A stretch of DNA of 64,000 nucleotides from Mitsuaria sp. WAJ17 (GTDB taxonomy: Bacteria; Pseudomonadota; Gammaproteobacteria; Burkholderiales; Burkholderiaceae_C): contig NZ_JACJUG010000002.1 of assembly GCF_014174515.1 (NCBI RefSeq), positions 186,001 through 250,000 on the forward strand, read 5' to 3'. The notes beneath the pieces were generated by a model. The model was given only the letters and a program-made list of their open reading frames with translations. It was not told the origin of the DNA and ran no database searches. The translations under genes and the position numbers were made by a program. The stretch's first letter is position 1. Each line of letters begins with the position of its first letter. Positions 1 to 8,470 of the stretch are shown here, piece by piece.

Positions 1-1
1 G

Positions 2-217
2 GCCATCACCCGGGAGGCGGCCATGGCCAAGCTGATGGCCACCGAAACGGCGCAGCAGGTCATCGACGCCGCCCTGCAGCTGCACGGCGGGCGTGGCGTG
101 CGCAGCGGGGAGATCGTGGAGTCCCTCTACCGCGAGATCCGCGCCTTGCGCATCTATGAAGGCGCCAGCGAGGTGCAGCAGCTGATCATCGGCCGCGACC
201 TGCTCAAGAACGGCTGA
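2..217 (+). CDS. Acyl-CoA dehydrogenase, C-terminal fragment (gene starts before the window)
   Basis: About 71 residues of an open frame entering from the left edge and ending at the TGA at 215-217. The residues LHGGRGV and the [17 protein letters not shown] tail are the C-terminal helical bundle of the acyl-CoA dehydrogenase family, where the YEG segment normally approaches the flavin and substrate. The family oxidises acyl-CoA thioesters at C2-C3 with FAD. The substrate cannot be told from this piece. It lies 53 bp before a CoA ligase gene on the same strand and is probably the upstream member of the same aromatic/alicyclic acyl-CoA operon. An internal ATG at 23 is not a credible start, because the conserved helix continues upstream of it. 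Confidence 0.85.
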   Translation, partial: AITREAAMAKLMATETAQQVIDAALQLHGGRGVRSGEIVESLYREIRALRIYEGASEVQQLIIGRDLLKNG

Positions 218-270
218 TGCCGGCCCCACCCGATTTGCGGACGACCACACAGAACACGAGGAGACCGTCC

Positions 271-1881
271 ATGCATCGCAGTGCCCATATCGACACTTTT
301 GCCCGGGACCGGCTTCCGCCGGCCGAGCAATGGCCCGAGCTGCTGTTCGAACTGCCCGCTCTGCAGTTCCCGGAACGCCTCAACTGCGCCGGCGAGCTGC
401 TGGACGCCTGGGTGGACAAGGGGATGGGGGACAGGTCTTGCCTCATCGGAGCCCGTCACCGCTGGACTTATGCCCAGCTGCAGGGCGAGGCCAACCGCAT
501 CGCCCATGCGCTGGTGCAGGACATGGGCGTGCATCCCGGGAATCGCGTGCTGCTGCGTGGCGGCAACTCGCCCATGCTTGCGGCCTGCTGGTTCGCCCTC
601 CAGAAGGTGGGCGCGATCGCTGTGGCCACCATGCCTCTGCTGCGGGCCAAGGAGCTGGGGCAGATCATCGACAAGGCGCAGGTGAGCCACGCCTTGTGCG
701 ATGCGGCCCTGAGCGAGGAACTGGTGCGGGCGCAGGCAGAGCATCCGGTGCTGCAGCGCATCGTGCACTACCACTCGGAGGCGGTCGATGGGCTGGAGGC
801 GCTCTCGGCGAACAAGCCGGCGCGGTTCCAGAACGTGGACACCGCCTCGGACGACGTCTGCCTGATCGCCTTCACCTCCGGCACCACAGGCCAGCCCAAA
901 GGCACCATGCACTTTCATCGGGACGTGATGGCCATCTGCCACTGCTGGCCGCCGCACTGCCTGAGGGCCGCGGCGGGCGACGTCTTCATCGGTTCGCCCC
1001 CGCTGGCCTTCACCTTCGGCCTGGGAGGGCTGGTGCTCTTTCCCATGAGTGTGGGGGCCTCCAGCGTGCTGCTGGAGAAGGCCACACCGGATGTTCTGCT
1101 GGCTGCCATCGCCCAGCACCGCGCCACCGTCTGCTTCACCGCGCCCACCAGCTACCGGGCGATGGCGGGGCAGGTGGCGCAGCATGATCTCTCCTCGCTG
1201 CGCAAGTGCGTCAGCGCCGGGGAGGCCCTGCCGGCGGCCACGCGGGCCTTGTGGAAGGAAACGACGGGCATCGAGCTGATCGACGGCATCGGTGCGACCG
1301 AGATGCTGCACATCTTCATCTCGCACGATGAGTCCGGCGCCCGGCCGGGTGCCACGGGGCGTGTCGTGCCCGGCTACCAGGCCTGCGTGCTGGACGAGGA
1401 GGGGCAGGTCTTGCCGCCAGGCTCCGTCGGCCGACTGGCGGTGAAGGGGCCGACAGGTTGCCGCTACCTGGACGACGAGCGCCAGCGCAGCTACGTGCTC
1501 AAGGGCTGGAACCTTACCGGCGACGCCTATCTGCAGGACGCCGACGGCTACTTCGTCTACCAGGCCCGAACGGACGACATGATCATCTCCGGCGGCTACA
1601 ACATCGCCGGGCCCGAGGTGGAGTCGGCCCTGCTGGCCCACCCGGCCGTGGCCGAGTGCGGCGTGATCGGCCAGCCGGACGAGGAGCGCGGGCAGATCGT
1701 CAAGGCCTTCGTGGTGCTGCGTTCCGGCCACGAGGCGGGCCCGGAACTGGCGCGCCAGTTGCAGGACTACGTCAAGGCGACGATCGCCCCCTACAAGTAC
1801 CCCCGTGCGATAGAGTTCCTGCCCAGCCTGCCGCGCACCGAGACCGGCAAGCTGCAGCGCTTCAAGCTGCGCCAGCCCTGA
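271..1881 (+). CDS. Benzoate-CoA ligase family enzyme (likely 2-aminobenzoate- or related aromatic acid-CoA ligase)
   Basis: A 536-residue ANL-superfamily adenylating enzyme. The P-loop-like motif FTSGTTGQPKG is at about residues 201-211 and the C-terminal catalytic lysine is in TETGKLQR at about K527, so both half-reactions (acyl-AMP formation and CoA transfer) should be intact. The N-terminus (SAHIDTFARDRLPP) and overall pattern resemble the 2-aminobenzoate/benzoate-CoA ligase group as I remember it. The exact substrate is inferred. Start chosen at the ATG at 271 behind GAGGAGACC; the frame stays open to 217 but lacks a good ribosome site there. It is followed by a complete Liv-type transporter, a hotdog thioesterase and a RidA-like deaminase, a set that suits import and CoA activation of an aromatic, possibly amino-substituted, acid. 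Confidence 0.85.
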   Translation: MHRSAHIDTFARDRLPPAEQWPELLFELPALQFPERLNCAGELLDAWVDKGMGDRSCLIGARHRWTYAQLQGEANRIAHALVQDMGVHPGNRVLLRGGNSPMLAACWFALQKVGAIAVATMPLLRAKELGQIIDKAQVSHALCDAALSEELVRAQAEHPVLQRIVHYHSEAVDGLEALSANKPARFQNVDTASDDVCLIAFTSGTTGQPKGTMHFHRDVMAICHCWPPHCLRAAAGDVFIGSPPLAFTFGLGGLVLFPMSVGASSVLLEKATPDVLLAAIAQHRATVCFTAPTSYRAMAGQVAQHDLSSLRKCVSAGEALPAATRALWKETTGIELIDGIGATEMLHIFISHDESGARPGATGRVVPGYQACVLDEEGQVLPPGSVGRLAVKGPTGCRYLDDERQRSYVLKGWNLTGDAYLQDADGYFVYQARTDDMIISGGYNIAGPEVESALLAHPAVAECGVIGQPDEERGQIVKAFVVLRSGHEAGPELARQLQDYVKATIAPYKYPRAIEFLPSLPRTETGKLQRFKLRQP

Positions 1882-1916
1882 GCTTCTTTCCCCAAATTGA
1901 CCGGATGGAGACCCGC

Positions 1917-3122
1917 ATGAGCCTGCCCCGCCTGTTCCGAAAGCAAGACCTGACCCCCACGTTCGCTGTCGCTGCAGCCCTGGCCCTGACGGCGCTGGCG
2001 CCGGCGGCGCAGGCAGCCGACAAGATCAAGGTCGGCATGCTGAGCACCCTGTCCGGCGCCGGTGCCGGCCTGGGCGTGGACATCCGTGACGGCTTCAATC
2101 TTGCGCTCAAGCACAAGGGCGGCAAGCTGGGCGGCCTGCCGGCCGAGGTGGTGATCGCGGACGATCAGCAGAACCCCGACGTCGCCAAGCAGGCCAGCGA
2201 CCGCCTGCTCAAGCGTGACAAGGTCGATGTGATGACCGGCGTGGTCTTCTCCAACATCATGCTGGCCGTGGGCCCCACGGTGTTCGACAGCAAGACGCCC
2301 TATGTGTCCGCCAACGCCGGCCCCTCGCAGTACGCGGGCGAGCAGTGCAACCCCTACTTCTTCAACGTGGCCTGGCAGAACGACAACCTGCACGAGGCCG
2401 TGGGCAAGGTGGTGACGGACAAGGGCTTCAAGAAGGTGGTGCTGATCGCCCCCAACTACCCGGCAGGCAAGGATGCCATCACCGGCTTCAAGCGCTTCTA
2501 CAAGGGGGCCGTGGCCGACGAGATCTTCACCAAGCTGGGGCAGCTGGACTACGCTGCCGAGTTGGCGCAGGCCCGCGCCGCCAAGCCGGACGCCATGTAC
2601 ATCTTCCTGCCGGGCGGCATGGGCATCAACTTCATCAAGCAGTTCGTGGGCGCCGGCCTCTCGCGCGACATCACGCTCTTTGGCCCTGGCTTCTCGGCGG
2701 ACGAGGACGTGATCAAGGCCGTGGGCGAGCCCATGCTGGGCATGTTCAACAGCTCGCACTGGGCCCATGACATGGACAACGCGGCCAACAAGCAGTTCGT
2801 GGCCGACTTCCAGAAGGAGTACGGCCGCCTGCCCTCGCTCTATGCCAGCCAGGGCTATGACGCCGCGATGCTGATCGATGGCGCAGTGGCGGACGTGAAG
2901 GGCAGGATCGAGGACAAGCCGGCTCTGCTCAAGGCCCTGAAGGCTGCGCACTTCAGCTCGGTGCGCGGCGCCTTCAAGTTCAACAACAACCAGTACCCCG
3001 TCCAGGACTACTACCTGCGCATCATCGGCAAGGATGCCCAGGGCAGGGTCACCAACAAGACCCTGGGCAAGATCTTCAGCCAGCATGCAGATGCCTACGC
3101 GCCGCTCTGCAAAATGAAGTGA
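1917..3122 (+). CDS. livK: Branched-chain amino acid/aromatic acid-type ABC transporter substrate-binding protein
   Basis: A 401-residue periplasmic binding protein of the Peripla_BP_6 (Leu/Ile/Val-binding) family. It has a signal peptide with hydrophobic core AVAAALALTALAP and cleavage near AQAAD, followed by the typical first strand IKVGMLSTLSG. It would deliver ligand to the LivHMGF permease encoded directly downstream. Its position after a CoA ligase suggests an aromatic acid rather than a branched-chain amino acid as ligand, which is inference. Start taken at the ATG at 1917, seven bases after GGAG; an in-frame ATG at 1905 is less well placed. An exact copy of the dispersed 15-bp word (reverse orientation, 1943-1957) lies inside the signal-peptide coding region and encodes part of KQDLTPT. 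Confidence 0.88.
   Translation: MSLPRLFRKQDLTPTFAVAAALALTALAPAAQAADKIKVGMLSTLSGAGAGLGVDIRDGFNLALKHKGGKLGGLPAEVVIADDQQNPDVAKQASDRLLKRDKVDVMTGVVFSNIMLAVGPTVFDSKTPYVSANAGPSQYAGEQCNPYFFNVAWQNDNLHEAVGKVVTDKGFKKVVLIAPNYPAGKDAITGFKRFYKGAVADEIFTKLGQLDYAAELAQARAAKPDAMYIFLPGGMGINFIKQFVGAGLSRDITLFGPGFSADEDVIKAVGEPMLGMFNSSHWAHDMDNAANKQFVADFQKEYGRLPSLYASQGYDAAMLIDGAVADVKGRIEDKPALLKALKAAHFSSVRGAFKFNNNQYPVQDYYLRIIGKDAQGRVTNKTLGKIFSQHADAYAPLCKMK
1943..1957 (-). repeat. Dispersed 15-bp word, copy 1
   Basis: Exact GGGGTCAGGTCTTGC (reverse strand) inside the signal-peptide coding region of livK. Confidence 0.85.
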
Positions 3123-3144
3123 GACCGTGCGCCGGGCGGCATTG

Positions 3145-4065
3145 ATGGACTGGATTCTTGTTGCTGAGCAGTTGCTGAACGGGCTGCAGTTCGGGCTGAT
3201 GCTGTTCCTGCTGGCGGCCGGGCTGACCCTGGTCTTCGGGATCATGGACATGATCAACCTGGCCCATGGCTCGCTGTACATGGTCGGTGCCTACCTGGCG
3301 GCGGCCGTGGGGGCGGCCACGGGCAGCTTTGTGCTGGGGCTGCTGGCGGCAGTGGTGGTTACGGCGGTGCTGGGCATGGCGCTTGAGATGAGCCTGCTGC
3401 GGCGGCTCTACCAGCGCGACCACCTCTCGCAGGTGCTGGCCACCTTTGCGCTGATTCTGATGATCAATGAGGGCGTGCGCATGATCTGGGGCGAGCAACC
3501 TCTGATGCTCAGCACGCCTGCCGCGCTGTCGGGGCCGGTGGAGCTGCTGCCGGGCATGCTCTACCCGGCCTATCGGCTGCTGATCATCGGCGTGGGTCTG
3601 TTGGTGGCGCTGGGACTGTGGTGGGGCGTCACGCGCACCCGCGTGGGCATGTGGGTGCGGGCCGGGGCCTCCAACCGCGCCATGGCACAGGCCCTGGGCG
3701 TGGACATCCGCAAGCTCTTCACCCTGGTCTTCGGCCTGGGGGCGGCGCTGTGCGCGCTGGCCGGCGGCCTGCTGGGGCCGCTGCTGGCGGTTCAGGTGGG
3801 CATGGGCGAGAGCATCCTGATCCTGGCCTTCGTGGTGATCGTGATCGGCGGCATCGGTTCCATACGCGGAGCGCTGATCGGCTCGCTGCTGGTGGGCCTG
3901 GTGGACACGGCCAGCCGCACGCTGCTGCCGATGAGTCTGCGGGCGCTGGCTTCGCCGGAGCTGGCCTCCAGCCTGGGGCCGGCGCTGGCATCCATCCTGA
4001 TCTATGTGTTGATGGCGGCGGTGCTGTTCTGGCGTCCGCAAGGCCTCTTTCCTGCTCGGCGCTGA
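3145..4065 (+). CDS. livH: LivH-type ABC transporter permease
   Basis: A 306-residue integral membrane protein of the BPD_transp_2 family. The N-terminal LLNGLQFGLMLFLLAAGLTL helix and the INLAHGSLYM motif are typical of LivH. About eight hydrophobic segments follow, ending in the usual FWRPQGLF tail. It would form half of the inner-membrane channel with LivM. Start set at the ATG at 3145 (MDWILVAEQ), as in most family members; a GTG at 3127 would add six residues. It begins 22 bases after livK and its stop abuts the livM start with no spacer, indicating translational coupling. Confidence 0.88.
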   Translation: MDWILVAEQLLNGLQFGLMLFLLAAGLTLVFGIMDMINLAHGSLYMVGAYLAAAVGAATGSFVLGLLAAVVVTAVLGMALEMSLLRRLYQRDHLSQVLATFALILMINEGVRMIWGEQPLMLSTPAALSGPVELLPGMLYPAYRLLIIGVGLLVALGLWWGVTRTRVGMWVRAGASNRAMAQALGVDIRKLFTLVFGLGAALCALAGGLLGPLLAVQVGMGESILILAFVVIVIGGIGSIRGALIGSLLVGLVDTASRTLLPMSLRALASPELASSLGPALASILIYVLMAAVLFWRPQGLFPARR

Positions 4066-5082
4066 ATGTCTGCTTCCACCACTTCCTCTGCCACGCCCCT
4101 GAGGCTGGACCACCCGGGGCCAGGCCTTTGGGGTCAGGTCTTGCTGCTGTTGGCACTCACGGGCCTGCCTTGGCTGCTGCAGCTGATGGGGCAGGAGTTC
4201 TATACCGGGGTGGCCACCCGCGTGCTGATCTTCGCGATCGCGGCCAGCAGCCTCAACCTCATCCTGGGCTTCGGCGGCCTGGTGAGCTTCGGCCATGCGG
4301 CCTTCATGGGCCTGGGCGGCTACACGGTGGGCGCGCTGATGAACGGAGGCGGCCTGGGCCAGCAGGCCCTGGTGGCCTGGCCGCTGGCCATGGCGGTGAG
4401 CGGCTGTGCGGCGGGGCTGGTGGCCCCGGTGGCGCTGCGCACGCGCGGGGTCTACTTCATCATGATCACGCTGGCCTTTGCGCAGATGTTCTATTACCTG
4501 GCCGTATCCCTGAAAGCCTATGGCGGGGACGACGGCCTGCCGCTGCCGCAGCGCTCCCTGCTGCCGGGCGTGGACCTCAAGGACGACAACAGCTTCTACC
4601 TCTGCGTGCTGGCCTGCTTCGCGGCCAGCATGGCCTTGCTGCGGCGTCTGCTGAACTCGCCCTTCGGCCTGCTGCTGCAGGGCGTGCGCGAGAACGAGAG
4701 CCGCTTGCGCGCCCTGGGCGCGCCGGTCTTCGGCCTGCAGTGCAGTGCCTTCATCCTGGCCGGCGCCCAGGCCGGTCTGGCCGGAGCGTTGCTGGCCAAC
4801 CTCAACGGCCTGGTGAGCCCGCAGATGCTGCACTGGGCGCAGTCTGGCCAGCTGATGGTGATGGTGATCCTCGGTGGCGCGGGCGCGCTGTGGGGCGGCC
4901 CGCTGGGCGCCGTGGTGTTCCTGCTGCTGGAGGAGCTGCTCTCGGCCTATACCCTGCATTGGCAACTGGCCCTGGGCGTGCTGCTGCTGACGGTGGTGAT
5001 GGTGGCGCCCCAGGGCCTGGCGGGCCTGCTGAGCGGCCTGCGACGCCGCTGGACGGAGCGAGGGGAGGGCTCCCATGGCTGA
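4066..5082 (+). CDS. livM: LivM-type ABC transporter permease
   Basis: A 338-residue permease and partner of LivH. The conserved LNLILGFGGLVSFGHAAFMG motif and the REN segment after the middle helices (GVRENESRLRALG) are standard LivM features that contact the ATPases. It starts immediately at the base after the livH stop and overlaps livG by eight bases. The poorly conserved N-terminal region (residues 22-26, WGQVL) is encoded by an exact copy of the dispersed 15-bp word at 4130-4144. Confidence 0.88.
   Translation: MSASTTSSATPLRLDHPGPGLWGQVLLLLALTGLPWLLQLMGQEFYTGVATRVLIFAIAASSLNLILGFGGLVSFGHAAFMGLGGYTVGALMNGGGLGQQALVAWPLAMAVSGCAAGLVAPVALRTRGVYFIMITLAFAQMFYYLAVSLKAYGGDDGLPLPQRSLLPGVDLKDDNSFYLCVLACFAASMALLRRLLNSPFGLLLQGVRENESRLRALGAPVFGLQCSAFILAGAQAGLAGALLANLNGLVSPQMLHWAQSGQLMVMVILGGAGALWGGPLGAVVFLLLEELLSAYTLHWQLALGVLLLTVVMVAPQGLAGLLSGLRRRWTERGEGSHG
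4130..4144 (+). repeat. Dispersed 15-bp word, copy 2
   Basis: Exact GGGGTCAGGTCTTGC in the N-terminal coding region of livM. Confidence 0.85.
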
Positions 5083-5851
5083 ACTCCTGCGCGTGGAAGG
5101 ACTGGTCAAGCGCTTCGGCGCCCTGCGGGCCACGGACGAGGCCAGCTTCGAGGTGACGGAGGGTGAGGTCCATGCCCTCATCGGCCCCAATGGCGCGGGC
5201 AAGACCACGCTGATCCACCAGATCGCGGGCAGCCTGCGGCCTGACGGCGGCTGCATCCGCTTCCGGGGGCAAGACCTGGCCCCCTTCGACATGGCCGCCC
5301 GCGTGCAGGCCGGCCTGGTGCGCAGCCATCAGATCACCAGCATCTTTGCGCGCTGCAGCGTGCTGGACAACCTCGTGCTGGCCGTTCAGACCCGCCGCGG
5401 CGGCGCGCGCCAGTGGTGGCAGGCGCGTCGCGGCCAGATTGTCGTGATGGCCGAGGCCGAGGCTCTGGCGCAGAAGGTGGGTCTGAGCTCGCAGCTGGAG
5501 CGCGCTGCCGGCAGCCTCTCTCATGCCGAGCAGCGCCAGCTGGAGATCGGCCTGGCCCTGGCCGCCAAGCCGCGTCTGCTGCTGCTGGACGAGCCCATGG
5601 CCGGCATGGGGCCTGACGAATCCGAGCGCATGCTGGAGCTGTTGCAGCTGCTGCGCCTGAACATGACCCTGCTGCTGGTGGAGCATGACATGGACGCCGT
5701 CTTCCGCCTGGCCACGCGCATCTCGGTGCTGGTGGGCGGGCGGGTGATTGCCAGCGGTACGCCCGAGCACATCCGCACCCATGCCGGCGTGCGCGAGGCT
5801 TATCTGGGGGATGAGATGGGTGATGAGGCCGCAGCGGAGGCGTTGCCATGA
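5075..5851 (+). CDS. livG: LivG-type ABC transporter ATP-binding protein
   Basis: A 258-residue ATPase. Walker A GPNGAGKTT is at residues 37-45, the signature is a degenerate LSHAEQRQLEIG at about 149-160, and Walker B is LLLLDEPMAGM. The C-terminal extension after the H-loop is typical of LivG. It would power the permease together with LivF. It overlaps livM by eight bases and livF by four (ATGA). The signature LSHAEQ departs from the usual LSxGxQ, although many LivG proteins vary here. A 13-of-14 match to the dispersed repeat word lies at 5270-5283. Confidence 0.88.
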   Translation: MAELLRVEGLVKRFGALRATDEASFEVTEGEVHALIGPNGAGKTTLIHQIAGSLRPDGGCIRFRGQDLAPFDMAARVQAGLVRSHQITSIFARCSVLDNLVLAVQTRRGGARQWWQARRGQIVVMAEAEALAQKVGLSSQLERAAGSLSHAEQRQLEIGLALAAKPRLLLLDEPMAGMGPDESERMLELLQLLRLNMTLLLVEHDMDAVFRLATRISVLVGGRVIASGTPEHIRTHAGVREAYLGDEMGDEAAAEALP

Positions 5852-6561
5852 GCGAGCTGGTGCTGGAAGTTCGCGGCCTGGAAGCCGCCTATGGCCGCAG
5901 CCCCGTGCTCTTCGGCCTGGACCTGGACGTGCGCCAGGGCGAGGTCCGCTCCCTGCTGGGGCGCAACGGCATGGGCAAGAGCAGCCTGATCAAGTGCCTG
6001 GTGGGCTGGCTCAAACCCAGCGCTGGCCGGATCCGCCTGTGCGGAGAGGACGTCACCGGATGGTCGCCCGAGCGCATTGCCAGGCAGGGCCTGGCCCTGG
6101 TGCCGGAAGGGCGACAGATCTTCCCCAACCTCAGCGTGGAGGAGAACCTCGTCGCCTTTGCGGCCAACCGGCGCGGTCTGGACCGTCCCTGGACCCTGGC
6201 TCGCGTCTACGAGGCCTTCCCCCGCCTGGCCGAGCGACGCCATCACGGTGGCGCCCAGCTCTCAGGCGGCGAGCAGCAGATGCTGGCCATCGCCCGCGCG
6301 CTGATGACCAACCCCCAACTGCTGATACTGGACGAGGCCACCGAGGGCCTGGCACCCCTGGTGCGCGAGGAGATCTGGCGCGTGCTCAATGAACTGCGCG
6401 CCCAGGGCCAGACCATTCTGGTGGTCGACAAGTACGTGCAGCGACTGCTGCGCCTGGGCGATGCGCACCACATCATGGAGCGCGGCCGCATGGTCTGGCA
6501 GGGCGACTCGGCGGCGCTGGAGGCCGACCCGGCCCTGTGGCAGCGCTACCTGGGTGTCTGA
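5848..6561 (+). CDS. livF: LivF-type ABC transporter ATP-binding protein
   Basis: A 237-residue ATPase and second nucleotide-binding subunit of the Liv-type importer. Walker A GRNGMGKSS is at residues 38-46, the signature LSGGEQQMLAIARAL is canonical, and Walker B is LLILDEATEGLAP. It is four-base coupled to livG and followed after ten bases by the thioesterase gene, which has its own AGGAGAGA ribosome site at 6561-6568. It completes a full transporter (binding protein, two permeases, two ATPases). Confidence 0.9.
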   Translation: MSELVLEVRGLEAAYGRSPVLFGLDLDVRQGEVRSLLGRNGMGKSSLIKCLVGWLKPSAGRIRLCGEDVTGWSPERIARQGLALVPEGRQIFPNLSVEENLVAFAANRRGLDRPWTLARVYEAFPRLAERRHHGGAQLSGGEQQMLAIARALMTNPQLLILDEATEGLAPLVREEIWRVLNELRAQGQTILVVDKYVQRLLRLGDAHHIMERGRMVWQGDSAALEADPALWQRYLGV

Positions 6562-6571
6562 GGAGAGACGC

Positions 6572-7021
6572 ATGAGCGAGACATCAGGCCCCCGTTTCAT
6601 CTTCGAGCGCGAGGAGCGCGTGCGCTTCGGTCACTGCGATCCGGCCGGCATCGTGTTCTACCCGCGCTACTACGAGATGCTCAATGCCGTGGTGGAGGAC
6701 TTCTTCACCGTCGGCCTGCGCATCCCCTTCGACCAGTTGCTGGGCGTGCGCCGCGTGGGCCTGCCCACGGTGCAACTGGACAGCGGCTTCGAACGCGTCA
6801 GCCGCATGGGCGATGTGCTGCGCCAGCGCGTCGCCCTCGAGCACCTCGGGTGCAGCTCCCTGCGCCTTTTCCATCACTACGAGGGCCCCGACGGACGGCG
6901 GGCCTGGTTCCGCCAGTCGCTGGTGTGCACGTCCCTGGAGACCCACCGTGCCCAGCCCCTGCCCGACGACATACGCAGTGCCTTGCTCGCCCTGAGCGGA
7001 CTGCAGGAAGACACGCCATGA
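6572..7021 (+). CDS. 4-hydroxybenzoyl-CoA-type hotdog thioesterase
   Basis: A 149-residue single hotdog-domain protein. The motif GHCDPAGIVFYPRYYE near the N-terminus is the hallmark of the 4HBT family, with the Asp of CDPAG as the catalytic acid in Pseudomonas 4-hydroxybenzoyl-CoA thioesterase. It probably hydrolyses an aromatic or alicyclic acyl-CoA and may free CoA from dead-end intermediates of the ligase pathway, which is inference from context. It starts at the ATG at 6572 after AGGAGAGACGC and overlaps the ridA-like gene by four bases (ATGA), so the two are likely co-translated. Confidence 0.85.
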   Translation: MSETSGPRFIFEREERVRFGHCDPAGIVFYPRYYEMLNAVVEDFFTVGLRIPFDQLLGVRRVGLPTVQLDSGFERVSRMGDVLRQRVALEHLGCSSLRLFHHYEGPDGRRAWFRQSLVCTSLETHRAQPLPDDIRSALLALSGLQEDTP

Positions 7022-7425
7022 GCACAAGCCCCAAGACCCTTCTCCAACCCGCCGGCTGGGCCGCGCCCAAGGGCTATGCCAACGGCGTGGCCGCCAGCGG
7101 CCGGCAGATCTTTGTGGCCGGCCAGATTGGCTGGAACGCGCAGTGCCAGTTCGAGAGCGACGACTTCGTCGAGCAGGTCCGCCAGGCCCTACAGAACATC
7201 AAGGCCGTGCTTGCCGAGGGCGGTGCCGGGCCTGAGCACATCTGCCGCATGACCTGGTATGTGCTGGACAAGCGCGAATACCTGGCCCGCGGCCGCGAGG
7301 TGGGGCAGGTCTACCGCGAGGTCTTGGGCCGAGCGTACGGGGTGGCCATGAGCGCCGTGCAGGTGGCGGCGCTCATGGAGGACCGCGCCAAGGTGGAGAT
7401 CGAGGTGACGGCCGTGCTCGGGTGA
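7018..7425 (+). CDS. RidA/YjgF family (enamine/imine deaminase-like) protein
   Basis: A 135-residue member of the RidA (YjgF/YER057c/UK114) family, recognisable from FVAGQIGWN near residue 38 and QNIKAVLAEGGAGPEHICRM in the middle. The family hydrolyses reactive enamines and imines to ketones and ammonia. In an operon with a putative aminobenzoate-type CoA ligase it may deaminate an amino-alicyclic CoA intermediate, which is inference. I cannot point with confidence to the Arg that binds substrate in canonical RidA, so it may belong to an Rid1-7 type subgroup. It is the last gene of the operon. A decayed copy of the same gene lies about 1 kb downstream at 8471-8822. Confidence 0.85.
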   Translation: MSTSPKTLLQPAGWAAPKGYANGVAASGRQIFVAGQIGWNAQCQFESDDFVEQVRQALQNIKAVLAEGGAGPEHICRMTWYVLDKREYLARGREVGQVYREVLGRAYGVAMSAVQVAALMEDRAKVEIEVTAVLG

Positions 7426-7561
7426 GTGCGGAGGGATGAACAGCCGGGCGAAGCCGCCCTTGCTGCAAGCCTGCGGATTGAAAGCAATCCTCACCATGGG
7501 ACTGCTGCAGCCGTCCGCCAGGTGAGCAGCCGGCTGCTCCGACCCGCGAGCGGCTCTGCAT

Positions 7562-8206
7562 TCATCGGGGACGGGGGCCGGCCTGCTCTTCGAGTGCTGC
7601 ACCGCGCTTCTGGGCAGACGCCCGTCGCCGTATCGCACCGGCCAGCCAGAGTCCTGAGACGAGGAGCGCGACAGAGCCGGGTTCCGGCACGTCAAAGGTC
7701 TTGAGCTGTTCGAAGGAGGCCGGGTGTGCATGGACGGTGTCGCTGCCGAAATCCATGCGGAAATCGACATAGCTGCCGGGCGTGGCGGCCGAGATGTCCA
7801 TCAGGAGTTCTGTGAGGTTGCTCGTCTCGGCCGGGTTGAAGCGGTTGAAGGACAGGAAGCCGAGGCGGTCCGAGCGCTTTGCATGGAGCGCCGTGTTGAT
7901 GCCCGCCAGGCCAGTGCCCAGGGAGAAGACGTCACCATCCACCGTCGTGTACTGGCCGTTCACGAAGACGGCACCGAGGGCGCCCGGGTAGGACTTGAGC
8001 GCATCGCCCGACGGGGTGGCGGAGGTCTCGATCAGGTAGTCCACGGTCACGGTCCGCCCTAGCGCGGCAAAGGCAGGCGCGGTGAAGCCCTCGCTGACGC
8101 TGTAGACGGTGGCGGACAGGCGCCACTTTTGAAGATCGGCATGGGCCGCACCGCTCAGGCTGCTGAGGACCAGGGTGGCGAGCAGGGTCAGTTTCTTGAA
8201 TTTCAT
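7562..8206 (-). CDS. PEP-CTERM sorting domain protein
   Basis: A 214-residue exported protein. It begins with a signal peptide (MKFKKLTLLATLVLSSLSG, cleavage after AHA) and ends with VPEPGSVALLVSGLWLAGA followed by RRRA, the PEP motif, transmembrane helix and basic tail recognised by exosortase/EpsH systems. The body shows no catalytic motif that I know and resembles other short PEP-CTERM proteins of unknown function. Such proteins are usually anchored, cleaved and glycosylated during exopolysaccharide or biofilm formation. Start at 8206; the frame extends further upstream but the signal peptide fixes this ATG. It faces the ridA operon tail to tail and sits between the intact ridA-like gene and its pseudogene copy. 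Confidence 0.85.
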   Translation of the reverse strand: MKFKKLTLLATLVLSSLSGAAHADLQKWRLSATVYSVSEGFTAPAFAALGRTVTVDYLIETSATPSGDALKSYPGALGAVFVNGQYTTVDGDVFSLGTGLAGINTALHAKRSDRLGFLSFNRFNPAETSNLTELLMDISAATPGSYVDFRMDFGSDTVHAHPASFEQLKTFDVPEPGSVALLVSGLWLAGAIRRRASAQKRGAALEEQAGPRPR

Positions 8207-8470
8207 GGAAGCTTGCGTGCGCGGCAGGTGCCGCAATGGTCTGTCGGTCTTGGAGGGGCCAGCACTGTAGCTGGCGCTTCGTCCATTCGGGCCGGGCGCG
8301 GCCGCCGAGCTCCACGGGGGAGGCCCTGCGCGACACCCGCAGCTCGAATGGCTGCCCATTTGAGGAGTTGGGCAGGTGATGGGTCAATCATTCAAAAGGG
8401 GGTGGCCTCCGCCCGCGCGGAGGGCATCGTCGATCCGCCTGCGCGCCTCGGTTGAAACGATTGACTGCAC

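Noticed and set aside
154..1731. Long minus-strand frame of 525 codons opposite the CoA ligase
   Set aside because: Antisense shadow of a clear ANL enzyme; composition is His/Gly/Arg-rich, as expected from reversed GC-rich coding DNA.
3076..5292. Minus-strand frame of 738 codons opposite livH and livM
   Set aside because: Very rich in Gln, His and Arg with no domain; shadow of two membrane permeases.
7524..7539. GAGCAGCCGGCTGCTC palindrome after the ridA-like gene as a terminator
   Set aside because: No loop and no T-run; not supportable as a Rho-independent terminator.
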